Assembly (NCBI GenBank): GCA_016703785.1
Contig: JADJBM010000009.1
Span: 186,001-250,000, forward strand
Direction: 5' to 3'
From: Betaproteobacteria bacterium
GTDB lineage: Bacteria; Pseudomonadota; Gammaproteobacteria; Burkholderiales; Rhodocyclaceae
DNA: 64,000 nucleotides
Below, piece after piece: positions 9,992 to 18,341 of the stretch. The notes under the pieces were generated by a model. It searched no databases and was not told the DNA's origin. It was given only the letters and a program-made list of their open reading frames with translations. Position 1 is the first letter of the stretch. Each line of letters opens with the position of its first letter. The translations under genes and the position numbers were made by a program.

Positions 9992-10394
9992 CACGCCAGC
10001 ATTGTCAAGTGTGTATCCGGCCCGGGGGGAAACCACGCATCGATTCCCTGCAGCATCTGACTACCTCCCGCGTGCCTCTAACGACAAACACGCGCTCCCC
10101 CGCTGGGGCGCCATCTTGGGCACGACGTTGTCCCTGCGGCGTTGCCGCGCGTTCGCCCTACCACCGCCACCACGTCCCATCAGCCGCGCCCACCGACTCG
10201 GCGCGGGCGCACCCTTTCACCACATGCCCGGCGGCATCCATGAGCAAATCCTCGGTCACGAAAAGACGTTCAGGGGCGGTGGCTCCCGGCTTCACCCCAT
10301 GCGCGTGCCGCCCGTCGGCCCTCCGCCGGTCCCCGCTCACCGCGCGCCGCTTCCGCCGAGGGAAAGATCGCCCAGCACCGCACACTGTGTCAGC
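9992..10394. other. Gene-poor gap after mutS, probably decayed coding sequence
   Basis: No credible intact gene is seen. The plus frame around 10100-10190 (PSWARRCPCGVAARSPYHRHH) faintly resembles the N-lobe of periplasmic amino-acid-binding proteins, which would make it the front of the pseudogene that follows, but the match is too weak to assert. Confidence 0.3.
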
Positions 10395-11006
10395 GGTGGC
10401 CGTTCTCTACCAGGATGACCCCGGCTTGACGGCCGGCCGAGCGGAAATCAATCAGCCGACACCGCTTCAACTCGCGTCAGCGGCTTACAAAAGAACACGA
10501 CAAGGCGCGCACCGTCACCCTCCCAGCCGCAGGCCGTAATCATGGTATCCAACACCGCCGCCAGCGCAGAGTTCGTCAAACAATCGCGCGCGGCCGGCAA
10601 TGATGCCCAACTCCTGGCGCTCTCGGTCACGGATGGGCCCCAACTCGTCCAACGGATCGGAAAGGAAGCTGCGCATGGACTCGGCCTCGTCCAGGTCGTG
10701 CCGGACCCGGCCAGCCGGGCGCTGGCCATTACCCGCGAGCTGCAGGACGATTACAAGAAATTCGCGCCGAAAGGCATCGATCTGAACCACACCCTGCTCG
10801 AAGGTTATCTGGCCGGCAAGGTGCTGGCGGAAGGGCTGAGGCGCGCCGGACCGAATCCGACGCGGAAAAGACTGCGTGAAGCGCTGGAGGCGATGCGGGA
10901 CTACGACGCGGGCGGACTGCTTATCCGTTTTTCGCCCTCAAGTCATTCGGGCTCGGAGTTCCTCGACATCACCATCCTGAACCGGGAAGGCAGAATACTG
11001 CGCTGA
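10395..11006 (+). pseudogene. Branched-chain amino acid ABC transporter substrate-binding protein, C-terminal remnant
   Basis: A LivJ-like type 1 periplasmic binding protein in decay. The clean part (10542-11006) reads IMVSNTAASAEFVKQSRAAG, then LEGYLAGKVLAEGLRRAGPN and FLDITILNREGRILR, the usual C-lobe ending of these proteins. Upstream, VAVLYQDD (about 10395) and SAAYKR (about 10480) continue the family pattern but in another frame, with a shift near 10490 where KRNTTR would be expected. No signal peptide and no convincing N-lobe remain, and there are no transporter permease or ATPase genes nearby. It converges on slyD with 1 bp between them. Confidence 0.65.
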
Positions 11007-11007
11007 C

Positions 11008-11490
11008 TCAATGATGGTGATGGCCCTCGGGACCGTGCACGTGCCCGTGTGTCAGCTCTTCGGCGGTGGCCACGCGGATGTCGGCGACAGTGCAGTTGAA
11101 GATCAAGGCCGTGCCGGCGAGGGGATGGTTGCCGTCGACCACCACCTTGTCGCCCTCGATGTCGGTGATGGTATAGACGATCTCGTCCTCGCCGTCCTCG
11201 GTCGCCCGCTCGAACTGCATGCCGACCTGGATGCCTTCAGGAAACATCGAGAGCGCCTCGACGCGCACCAGGTCGGCATCGTAGTCGCCGAAGGCATCGT
11301 CCGGCTGCAGCTTGACCTCCAGTTGCTCGCCGACGGATTTGCCGTGCAGCGCCTCTTCGATGAGCGAGAAGATGCCGTCGTAGCCTCCGTGGAGATAGAC
11401 CAGCGGCCGCTCGCCGCCGTCGATCAGGTTGCCATCCGGATCGGTGACGCGATAACTCAACGTAACGACGGTATCCTTGGCGATCTGCAT
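11008..11490 (-). CDS. slyD: FKBP-type peptidyl-prolyl isomerase SlyD
   Basis: Cytoplasmic prolyl isomerase, chaperone and nickel-binding protein of 160 residues. The FKBP core begins MQIAKDTVVTLSYRVTDPDG. An IF (insert-in-flap) chaperone segment is present around LQPDDAFGDYDADLVRVEAL, and the tail is histidine-rich (HGHVHGPEGHHHH), which in SlyD binds metal for hydrogenase and urease maturation. The frame is open upstream of the ATG, but the family start is at MQIAKD. The prxQ gene lies 11 bp upstream on the same strand, so the two are probably co-transcribed. Confidence 0.93.
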   Translation of the reverse strand: MQIAKDTVVTLSYRVTDPDGNLIDGGERPLVYLHGGYDGIFSLIEEALHGKSVGEQLEVKLQPDDAFGDYDADLVRVEALSMFPEGIQVGMQFERATEDGEDEIVYTITDIEGDKVVVDGNHPLAGTALIFNCTVADIRVATAEELTHGHVHGPEGHHHH

Positions 11491-11501
11491 GGCAATTCCT
11501 T

Positions 11502-11969
11502 TCAATCCAGTTGCTTGACCAGTTCCAGCACTTCGAGTGCATGGCCCTTCGGGTTGACGCCATACAATGCGTGACGCAATACGCCTTTCTTGTCGATGAC
11601 GAAGGTCGAGCGCACGATTCCATGCTTCTTCACGCCGTCCTTTTCCTTCAACTGCCATACGCCGTAGCGCTTGCTGACCTCGCATTCGGTATCGGCCAGC
11701 AGGCGCACCGACAAGCCGTGTTTGTCGCGGAATTCGGCGTGGCTGATGCAATCATCGCGCGACACGCCCACCACCACGCAACCATACCGCGCGAACGCGT
11801 CATCGTGATCGGTGAAGTCGATCGCCTCGATGGTGCAACCGGGTGTGTCGTCCTTGGGATAGAAATACAGGACGACATGCTTCTTGCCGCGCAGTTCCGA
11901 CAGATCGAAGGACTCCATGTCGGCGTCGGGTAGTGCGAAAGCAGGCGCGGATTGTCCGACTTGCAGCAT
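11502..11969 (-). CDS. bcp: Thioredoxin-dependent peroxiredoxin (Bcp/PrxQ family)
   Basis: Reduces hydrogen peroxide and organic hydroperoxides in the cytoplasm. The 155-residue product has the peroxidatic motif YPKDDTPGCTIEAIDF. The position five residues after the peroxidatic cysteine, which carries the resolving cysteine in E. coli Bcp, is aspartate here, so recycling must use another cysteine (several occur later: YGCVVV, DDCISH, DTECEV) or an external thiol. AGGAG lies 6 bp before the ATG, which fixes the start against a longer open frame. A second, more typical paralogue lies at 22371-22832. Confidence 0.92.
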   Translation of the reverse strand: MLQVGQSAPAFALPDADMESFDLSELRGKKHVVLYFYPKDDTPGCTIEAIDFTDHDDAFARYGCVVVGVSRDDCISHAEFRDKHGLSVRLLADTECEVSKRYGVWQLKEKDGVKKHGIVRSTFVIDKKGVLRHALYGVNPKGHALEVLELVKQLD

Positions 11970-12104
11970 GCGATCTCCTGGCGGTTTTACGATGCAGCCA
12001 AGTTTAACATCGGTTGCCGACGTAAGCAAGCCCGGCAATTCATCCGGGACTTCATGTAAAGTACGCCCATCAATTGGCGCTGGATGCGTCCATGGGGAAC
12101 GACG

Positions 12105-12590
12105 ATGCTGATCAGATTTCTTGTCCTGTTTTGTCTCTCTGCCGCAGCCGCCCATGCACAAACGACCGAGCGCTGGGACATTCCGCTCGATCCGCGCGAC
12201 TGGAAGCTCGCCGCCGAAAACCGCGAGGGGCGTCTCACCGAGCGAATTTACGTTGCGCCTGGCGAGAGCGAATATTTCTGGAACGAGAAAATCGTCATCG
12301 GCCACCAACGCCTCGCCTTCTCGCCCGACGACTACCTCACCGGCTTCATCGAGCACCTGAACGAGCATTGCCGTCCGTACAAGATGAAACCCCTCGAACA
12401 GGGGGAAAGCGCGGTGTTCCTGCAGTGGGAGGGCGACTGCCGCATTACCGGGCAGCAATTCGAATACCGCCGCGTCCTCGTCACCAAGGACGGCGTGCAT
12501 ATCCTCGCCTATGCCGCCAAGACCAACCGCCTCTCAGAGCCGAAGCGGCAGGCCTGGCTGGGCATCCTGCGCGACGCGAAGCTGAAATGA
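12105..12590 (+). CDS. Secreted hypothetical protein
   Basis: A 161-residue product with a clear signal peptide (MLIRFLVLFCLSAAAAHAQ) and probable cleavage after AHA, so it is exported to the periplasm. The mature part is rich in aromatic and charged residues (ERWDIPLDPRDWKLA, EYFWNEKIVIGHQRLAF) with two cysteines (EHCRPYKM and GDCRITG) that could form a disulfide. I do not recognise the family. The ATG at 12105, after GGGGAACG, is preferred over one 7 codons upstream because it starts the signal peptide. It is followed 12 bp later by the macrodomain gene. Confidence 0.7.
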   Translation: MLIRFLVLFCLSAAAAHAQTTERWDIPLDPRDWKLAAENREGRLTERIYVAPGESEYFWNEKIVIGHQRLAFSPDDYLTGFIEHLNEHCRPYKMKPLEQGESAVFLQWEGDCRITGQQFEYRRVLVTKDGVHILAYAAKTNRLSEPKRQAWLGILRDAKLK

Positions 12591-12602
12591 CGCTTTCCTG
12601 AA

Positions 12603-13115
12603 ATGCCCGATCGTCTGCAAGTCGTCGCGGACGACATCACCCGCCTTGCCGTTGACGCCGTCGTCAACGCCGCCAACGAGTCGCTGCTCGGCGGCGGCGG
12701 CGTGGATGGCGCAATCCATCGCGCTGCAGGGCCGCAGCTGCTGGCTTTCTGCCGAACCATGAATGGCTGTCCGACCGGACAGGCGAAGATCACGCCCGGC
12801 TTTCGCCTGCCGGCGAAGCACGTCATCCACACCGTCGGGCCGGTCTGGCAGGGCGGCGACCGCGGTGAGCCGGCACTGCTGGCATCCTGCTACCGCAACT
12901 GCTTTCGCCTGGCGAAGGAACACGGCCTGCACAGCATCGCCTTCCCGGCCATCAGCTGCGGCGTGTACGGCTATCCGCATGAAGCGGCCGCCCTCATCGC
13001 TACCGCAGAATGCCGGTCAGCCCTGGCCGGCAATTCCACCCTGAAGCAGGTCCTGCTGGTGGCCTTCGACGAGGCGATGGCCGGCGTGCTGAGGCGGGCT
13101 GCGCAGTCGGCATAG
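12603..13115 (+). CDS. Macrodomain protein (O-acetyl-ADP-ribose deacetylase-like)
   Basis: A single 170-residue macrodomain, the size of E. coli YmdB, which removes acetyl or ADP-ribosyl groups from ADP-ribose derivatives. Diagnostic sequence: DAVVNAANESLLGGGGVDGA near the N-terminus (ADP-ribose-binding NAAN and GGGV loops), then TPGFRLPAKHVIHTVGPVW and FPAISCGVYGYP (the second phosphate-binding loop). The substrate in vivo cannot be told from sequence. It lies between a secreted protein and metY; no toxin or ADP-ribosyltransferase gene is adjacent. Confidence 0.88.
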   Translation: MPDRLQVVADDITRLAVDAVVNAANESLLGGGGVDGAIHRAAGPQLLAFCRTMNGCPTGQAKITPGFRLPAKHVIHTVGPVWQGGDRGEPALLASCYRNCFRLAKEHGLHSIAFPAISCGVYGYPHEAAALIATAECRSALAGNSTLKQVLLVAFDEAMAGVLRRAAQSA

Positions 13116-13156
13116 GCGTCGGCTATACTTTGCGCTTTCCCCACCCGAGAGAGCCC

Positions 13157-14428
13157 ATGAAACTGGAAACCATCGCCGTGCACGGCGGCTACAGCCCTGA
13201 GCCCACCACCAAGGCCGCGGCGGTGCCCATCTACCAGACCACCTCCTACGCATTCGACAATACGCAGCACGGGGCGGACCTGTTCGACCTCAAGGTGGCG
13301 GGCAACATCTACACCCGCATCATGAACCCGACGCAGGACGTGCTGGAAAAGCGCGTGGCGGCCATGGAGGGCGGCATCGCGGGCCTGGCGCTGGCCTCGG
13401 GCCAATCGGCCATCACCTATGCCATCCAGACCATCTCGGAAGCCGGCGACAACATCGTCTCGGCCAGCACGCTCTATGGCGGCACCTACAACCTGTTCGC
13501 CCACACCCTGCCGCAGTTCGGCATCGAAGTGCGCTTCGCCGACTACCGCGACCCGCAGGCGTTTGAAAAGCAGATTGACGGGCGCACCAAGGCGATCTAC
13601 TGCGAATCGATCGGCAACCCCCTCGGCAACATCACCGATTTCGAGCGCCTTGCCGACGTCGCTCACCGCTACGGCATCCCGCTCATCGTCGACAACACCG
13701 TACCGACGCCCTATCTGTGCCGCCCCATCGAGCACGGCGCCGACATCGTCGTGCATTCGCTCACCAAGTATCTCGGCGGCCACGGCAATTCGATCGGCGG
13801 CATCATCGTGGATTCGGGAAAATTCCCCTGGGCCGAGCACAAGCAGAAATTCAAGCGGCTGAACGAACCGGACGTGTCCTACCATGGCGTGGTCTACACC
13901 GAGGCGCTCGGGCCGGCGGCCTTCATCGGCCGCGCCCGCGTCGTGCCTTTGCGCAACATGGGCGCGGCGATCAGCCCGTTCAACGCCTTCCTCATCCTGC
14001 AGGGCATCGAGACCGTCACCCTGCGCATGGACCGCATCTGCGAGAACACGCAAAAAGTCGCACAATTCCTCAAGGGCCATGCCAAGGTGTCGTGGGTAAA
14101 TTACGCCGGCCTGCCCGACCACAAGGACAACGGCCTGGTGAAGAAGTACATGGGCGGACGCGCTTCGGGCATCCTCACCTTCGGCGTCAAGGGGGGCAGC
14201 GAGGGCGGCGCACGCTTCCAGGATGCCCTGCAACTGGTGGTGCGGCTGGTCAATATCGGCGACTGCAAGTCGCTCGCCTGCCATCCCGCCTCGACCACGC
14301 ACCGTCAGCTTTCCCCGGAGGAAATGGCCAAGGCCGGCGTGTCGGAGGACATGGTGCGCCTGTCCATCGGCATCGAGCACATCGACGACATCCTCGCCGA
14401 CCTCGATCAGGCGCTGCAGGCCGCATGA
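13157..14428 (+). CDS. metY: O-acetylhomoserine aminocarboxypropyltransferase (sulfhydrylase) MetY
   Basis: PLP enzyme that makes homocysteine from O-acetylhomoserine and sulfide in direct-sulfhydrylation methionine synthesis. The 423-residue length is typical. Diagnostic elements: MKLETIAVHGGYSPEPTTKA at the start, YTRIMNPTQDVLEKRVAAMEGG, the PLP-lysine region VVHSLTKYLGGHGNSIGG, and the C-terminal HPASTTHRQLSPEE. The frame is open 49 codons upstream, but the family starts here. The gene ends 13 bp before the small PHA-system gene. No riboswitch-like structure could be recognised in the 41-bp gap upstream. Confidence 0.94.
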   Translation: MKLETIAVHGGYSPEPTTKAAAVPIYQTTSYAFDNTQHGADLFDLKVAGNIYTRIMNPTQDVLEKRVAAMEGGIAGLALASGQSAITYAIQTISEAGDNIVSASTLYGGTYNLFAHTLPQFGIEVRFADYRDPQAFEKQIDGRTKAIYCESIGNPLGNITDFERLADVAHRYGIPLIVDNTVPTPYLCRPIEHGADIVVHSLTKYLGGHGNSIGGIIVDSGKFPWAEHKQKFKRLNEPDVSYHGVVYTEALGPAAFIGRARVVPLRNMGAAISPFNAFLILQGIETVTLRMDRICENTQKVAQFLKGHAKVSWVNYAGLPDHKDNGLVKKYMGGRASGILTFGVKGGSEGGARFQDALQLVVRLVNIGDCKSLACHPASTTHRQLSPEEMAKAGVSEDMVRLSIGIEHIDDILADLDQALQAA

Positions 14429-14441
14429 GGACTGTTCGGCC

Positions 14442-14738
14442 ATGAGCGACATCCTCATCCGCCGCAGCCATACCATGAGCCAGAAGGCGGCCCGCCAGGC
14501 CGCCGAGAAGATCGCCAGAAAGCTCGACGAGGAATTCGACCTGTCCTACGAGTGGGAGGACAACGTCCTCAACTTCACGCGCAGCGGGGTCAGCGGGGAA
14601 CTGGTCGTGGACAAGAAAGAGGTGCACATTCGCGTCCGGCTGGGCTTCCTCCTGTTCGCGATCAAACCTCGCGTCGAGTCGGAGATCCACCGGTTTTTCG
14701 ACGAGAACTTCGGGCCGGACGCCGGCCCGAAGGTGTGA
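14442..14738 (+). CDS. Polyhydroxyalkanoic acid system family protein
   Basis: A 98-residue protein of the family annotated as polyhydroxyalkanoic acid system protein, found near PHA genes in proteobacteria. The visible pattern is SQKAARQAAEKIARKLDEEF followed by DLSYEWEDNVLNFTRSGVSG and an amphipathic C-terminus (IHRFFDENFG). Its biochemical role is not established. Together with the phasin at 19701 it suggests the organism stores PHA as well as, possibly, neutral lipids. It is converging and nearly abutting (4 bp) with the acyl-CoA-binding protein gene. Confidence 0.72.
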   Translation: MSDILIRRSHTMSQKAARQAAEKIARKLDEEFDLSYEWEDNVLNFTRSGVSGELVVDKKEVHIRVRLGFLLFAIKPRVESEIHRFFDENFGPDAGPKV

Positions 14739-14742
14739 GGAC

Positions 14743-15000
14743 CTAGCCCTTCAGCGACTCGATCAGGTCGATATAGCGCTGCATGGCGTCATCCTTGCCC
14801 GTGCCCTTGACCTCCGCCCACGCATCGAATTTCGCGCGGCCGACCATGTCCGTGAAGCCGGGACGCTTGCCCTCGACATCACCGGCCGTGGCCTGCTTGT
14901 ACAGGGCATAGATCTGTAGCAGCGTGCTGTTGTCCGGCCGCTCGTTCAGGTTTTTCGACGCCGCCACCGCCGCCTCGAAGCTTGCCTTGATATCCGCCAT
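14743..15000 (-). CDS. Acyl-CoA-binding protein (ACBP)
   Basis: Small cytoplasmic carrier (85 residues) that binds medium- and long-chain acyl-CoA and hands it to acyl-CoA-using enzymes. The ACBP fingerprint is clear: LLQIYALYKQATAGDVEGKR and AKFDAWAEVKGTGKDDAMQR. A strong ribosome site, GGAGGGGAG, precedes the ATG by 3 bp. It is divergent from the wax ester synthase gene with a 100-bp gap, so both may share a control region. Its position next to an acyl-CoA:alcohol acyltransferase fits a substrate-supply role. Confidence 0.92.
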   Translation of the reverse strand: MADIKASFEAAVAASKNLNERPDNSTLLQIYALYKQATAGDVEGKRPGFTDMVGRAKFDAWAEVKGTGKDDAMQRYIDLIESLKG

Positions 15001-15100
15001 GCGCTCCCCTCCGGTTGATCGCGGCGCCCAATCGCCCGCTGTCCCGGTATTATAGGCGAACCCTAATGCACACTTGCCACCTTTGGCACCCCTGACTCCC

Positions 15101-16701
15101 ATGAGCAAGCGCGAGCGCGTCTCCCCGGTCGACACGGCCTGGCTGCGGATGGACCGGCCGACCAACCTGATGATGATCGTCGGCGTCATGATGTTCGACG
15201 GCCCGATGGATTACGCACGCCTGCGGCGCACGCTCGAAGCGCGGCTACTGCCCTATCGCCGTTTCCGGCAGAAGGTGGAGCACGACACCACCGGCTCCTT
15301 CTGGGTCGACGACGAGGACTTCGATCTCGATCGCCACCTGCACCACGCCGCCCTGCCGGCCGGCGACCACAAGGTCGAGCTGCAGAAGATGGCGGCCGAC
15401 CTGATGTCCACTCCGCTCGACCCGAACCGTCCGCTGTGGAGCTACCACCTCATCGACAACTACGACGGCGGCTCGGCGCTGGTCATCCGCATCCACCACT
15501 GCATTGCCGACGGCATCGCCCTCATCGGCGTCATGCTCTCGCTCACGGATACTTCGTCGGACGCCCCGGAGCGGCCGGGTCCGCCTCTGGAAATGGCAAA
15601 GGAAGACAACGGCCCCGACAGCTTCTTCTGGGACCGCGTCTACGAACCGGTCACCCAGGGCATGATCACGGCCTTCAACCTGAGCACCCAGGCCTGGCTT
15701 AAATATTTCGAACTGCTCACCCATCCCGGTCAGGCACTCGACTACAGCCGCAGAGGCGTCGGCATGGCGGCCGAACTGGCCAACCTGCTCATCATGCCGT
15801 CCGATTCGCAAACCCGTTTCAAGGGCAAGCCCGGTGGCACCAAGGCCGTGGCCTGGTCTGAACCGATGCCGCTCACCGAAATCAAGGCGGTGGGCAAGGC
15901 CCTCGGCTGCTCGGTGAACGACCTGCTGCTATCCGCCGTAGCGGGTGCGCTGCGGGGTATCTTGCGGAACAGGGCGACCCCGAGGACGGCGTCGAAGTGC
16001 GCGCCATGGTGCCGGTCAACATGCGCTCCAAGGCGGACGAGGGGAAACTCGGCAACCGCTTCGGCCTGGTCACCCTGCTCCTGCCGGTCTACGTCGAGAA
16101 CCCCTTCGAGCGGACCTACGAGGTCAGGCGGAGAATGGAAGAATTGAAAGGGTCCTACCAGCCCGTTGTCGCCCTCGGCGTGCTCGCCGCCACCGGCATG
16201 GCGCCGAAATTCGTACAGGATATCGCGCTCGACATCCTCGCCAACAAGGCCTCGGCGGTAATGACCAACGTGCCAGGACCGCCGCAGCCCCTCTACATGG
16301 CAGGGGCCCATCTTGCGCAGCAGATATTCTGGGTGCCGCAGTCGGGCGACATCGGCATGGGCGTCTCCATCCTCAGCTACGACGGCAAGGTGCAGTTCGG
16401 CCTCGTCACCGACCGCCATTTCGTCACCGACCCGGAGCGCATCGTCTCGCGCTTCCGCACGGAATTCGAAAAGCTGGTGTATGCCCTGCTGCTGGATCCG
16501 TGGGAGGAGTTGCGTTCGCCCGAGGAAATCGAGGTGAGCCTGGAAGAGGAACTGGCGCTCGCCACCTGCGCACCCAAGGTCGCGACCAAGCCGCCCAAGA
16601 TGCGCAAGCCGCGCGCACCGCGCAAGAAGGCTGCCCCGCCACCGGCTGCCGTTGATCAGGAAGCAAGCGCTGCGGAAGCAGCGCCGTCCTCCACGGACTG
16701 A
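15101..16701 (+). pseudogene. Wax ester synthase / acyl-CoA:diacylglycerol acyltransferase (WS/DGAT), one frameshift
   Basis: Esterifies fatty alcohols or diacylglycerol with acyl-CoA to form wax esters or triacylglycerol. It starts MSKRERVSPVDTAWLRMDRP as in the family and carries the catalytic HHxxxDG motif (IRIHHCIADGIALIGV, residues about 130-145). Near 15950-15965 one base appears to be missing (the GCGGGGTAT run): AGALRG continues as YLAEQGDPEDGVEVRAMVPV in the next frame. The second part has the WS/DGAT C-domain (MTNVPGPPQPLYMAGA) and a Lys/Pro/Ala-rich tail. Literal translation stops at 16147, losing the C-domain. A homopolymer sequencing error is a real alternative. Confidence 0.85.
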
Positions 16702-16735
16702 CTTTTACTTTCTGGTTTCGCCGCTGCGATGCACG

Positions 16736-16826
16736 CCCTCTCCCGCTGGCGGGAGAGGGTTGGGGAGAGGGTGGATCGGCGGTTTACCCCTCACCCTAAC
16801 CCTCTCCCCGCAAGCAGGGAGAGGGG
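16736..16826. repeat. REP-like palindrome pair (CCCTCTCCC family)
   Basis: Two palindromes in tandem, CCCTCTCCCGCTGGCGGGAGAGGG (16736-16759) and a variant at 16801-16826, separated by GTTGGGG..CCCTAAC. The family recurs at 24414, 28195, 41341, 46252, 50752, 52669 and 61710, always between genes. It lies downstream of the WS/DGAT gene and the convergent TPR gene. Confidence 0.85.
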
Positions 16827-16852
16827 ATTAATGCTTGCCGCGACCCGCACAC

Positions 16853-17635
16853 CTACTCTTCCAGTTCCGCCTTGGCCGCCTCGACGTCGAGGCGCTCCAT
16901 GGCGTCCACCGGCTTGCAGGCCGCGGCATCGTTATAGAGTTTTTCTGCCTGCTTCATCTTCGCATCACCGAACAGCATCACCAGACCGTTGGCGTACTCG
17001 ATGCGCGCGATGGCCGAATCCGGGTTGAGCTTGAGCGCCTGCTCGAAATGCTCGATGGCGGCATCCTTCTTCGCGCCATAGGTCAGGCCGCCGACCATCG
17101 CGCCGACCTTGTTGATCACTTCGGCATGGAAGGCGCCGAGGGCGATGTGCGCATCGGCGTGATCGGGGTTCAGCTTGAGCGCTTTGGTCAGGCTGTCGCG
17201 CACTTTACCGCCGTGGCCCTGCGCCAGCGCCTTCGCCACCGAAATGCCCTGGCTGTAGCGGCCCAGCGCCAGGGCGTGGAAATAGTAGGCATTGGCGTAC
17301 TTCGGCATTTTCGCCATCTGCTCCTCGCCGCGCGCCGCCGCCTCCTCGAACATCGCCAGCTTCTTCTTCTCGTTGCTCTCAAGATAGGTGGCGTAGATCG
17401 TCGCCGCCTTGTTGGCCACGGCATACCCGGGCAGGCCCAGGCTCAGGCCCAGTTCGCAGGCCTGCTGGAACTCGCCCTGATGGTAGAGCCGCCAGGCTTC
17501 CTGTATCTGCTCTTCCTTCGGAAACTGCTCACGGTCGCCGCGATGCAGCCGGTCCCAGTGCTTCTTCAGCGCTGCGCCGTCATATGCGTAGGCTTTGTCC
17601 GCATGGGGAAATTTGGTCCATCCACCCTTGGCCAT
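16853..17635 (-). CDS. TPR-repeat protein
   Basis: A 260-residue cytoplasmic protein with no signal peptide. Tetratricopeptide-like helices are visible in IQEAWRLYHQGEFQQACELG and DSLTKALKLNPDHADAHIAL, and again in EHFEQALKLNPDSAIARIEY. It begins MAKGGWTKFPHADKAYAYDG. It follows the TetR gene by 10 bp on the same strand, so the two form an operon in which the TPR protein is probably a co-regulated protein of unknown function. No enzyme domain was seen. Confidence 0.8.
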   Translation of the reverse strand: MAKGGWTKFPHADKAYAYDGAALKKHWDRLHRGDREQFPKEEQIQEAWRLYHQGEFQQACELGLSLGLPGYAVANKAATIYATYLESNEKKKLAMFEEAAARGEEQMAKMPKYANAYYFHALALGRYSQGISVAKALAQGHGGKVRDSLTKALKLNPDHADAHIALGAFHAEVINKVGAMVGGLTYGAKKDAAIEHFEQALKLNPDSAIARIEYANGLVMLFGDAKMKQAEKLYNDAAACKPVDAMERLDVEAAKAELEE

Positions 17636-17645
17636 CCTGGTCTCC

Positions 17646-18293
17646 TTATTGGGTTACATACTCTTGCGAAAGTTGCTGCAACAACTGGCGCGAGGCCCCC
17701 TGCAGGAAGGGCGCCATCATCGACATCACCTGGTACACGCCCCGTCCCAGGCCGCTGCTCGGGTCACGTTGGCGCGGGTCGCGCGCATATTCGAAGGGCA
17801 GCCAGTAGGTGGCGATGACCGCCATGTTGGTCGCCAGCGCCTGGATCTCGGTGGCACTGGCCTTCATCTCGCCGGTCGCCACCAGCCCTTCGCACAACGC
17901 CATCGCCGTCTTCACCTTGTGCGCCAGGATCTGCTTGAAATGCACTTCCAGCAGGCGGTTGCGCGACAGCAGGTCGTCCAGGTCGCGGTAGAGGAAACGG
18001 TATTTCCAGATTTCCTCGAACAGCACATGCAGGAACAGCCACATGTCCTCGACATTGGCTGCGCGGCGCGCCGGCGACGCCAGCGTCTCGTTGATCTCCC
18101 GTTCGAAGCCGGCGAACAGCGCGTTGACGATCTCGTCCTTGCTGTGGAAATGATAGTAGAGGTTGCCCGGGCTGATGTTCAGGTCGTCGGCGATGACCGT
18201 GGTGGTGACATTCGGCTCGCCGAAATCATTGAACAGCCTGAGACTGGCTTCGAGGATGCGCTCGCGGGTGCGCCTTTTCGGTTTTCTTTCCAT
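17646..18293 (-). CDS. TetR/AcrR-family transcriptional regulator
   Basis: A 215-residue regulator. The N-terminal helix-turn-helix is typical (RERILEASLRLFNDFG, then TVIADDLNISPGNLYYHFHS at residues about 30-50). The C-terminal ligand domain resembles TetR proteins annotated near lipid genes (WKYRFLYRDLDDLLSRNRLL). The ATG of MERKPKRRTR is taken because a basic start before the HTH is usual. Given its place between the wax ester synthase and the patatin-phasin-reductase block, control by an acyl-CoA or similar ligand is likely but unproven. A candidate operator lies at 20260-20277. Confidence 0.88.
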   Translation of the reverse strand: MERKPKRRTRERILEASLRLFNDFGEPNVTTTVIADDLNISPGNLYYHFHSKDEIVNALFAGFEREINETLASPARRAANVEDMWLFLHVLFEEIWKYRFLYRDLDDLLSRNRLLEVHFKQILAHKVKTAMALCEGLVATGEMKASATEIQALATNMAVIATYWLPFEYARDPRQRDPSSGLGRGVYQVMSMMAPFLQGASRQLLQQLSQEYVTQ

Positions 18294-18341
18294 GGCATGC
18301 AAAGCATAGCACCCCGCCGCACGGGGCAAAACCGCAGCGGC

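Noticed and set aside
8138..10036. 632-codon minus-strand frame opposite mutS
   Set aside because: The plus strand encodes conserved MutS motifs over the same span, so the minus frame is a shadow even though the plus strand is interrupted.
10009..10539. 176-codon plus-strand frame as a real gene
   Set aside because: Most of it is Pro/Arg/Ser-rich with no domain; only short parts recall a periplasmic binding protein, which fits a decayed gene better.
13116..13156. SAM or SAH riboswitch before metY
   Set aside because: The gap is only 41 bp, too short for either aptamer, and no matching helices are visible.
16736..16826. Tandem palindromes considered as a CRISPR array
   Set aside because: There are only two units, they are palindromic, the spacing is not uniform, the same units occur scattered singly, and there are no cas genes.
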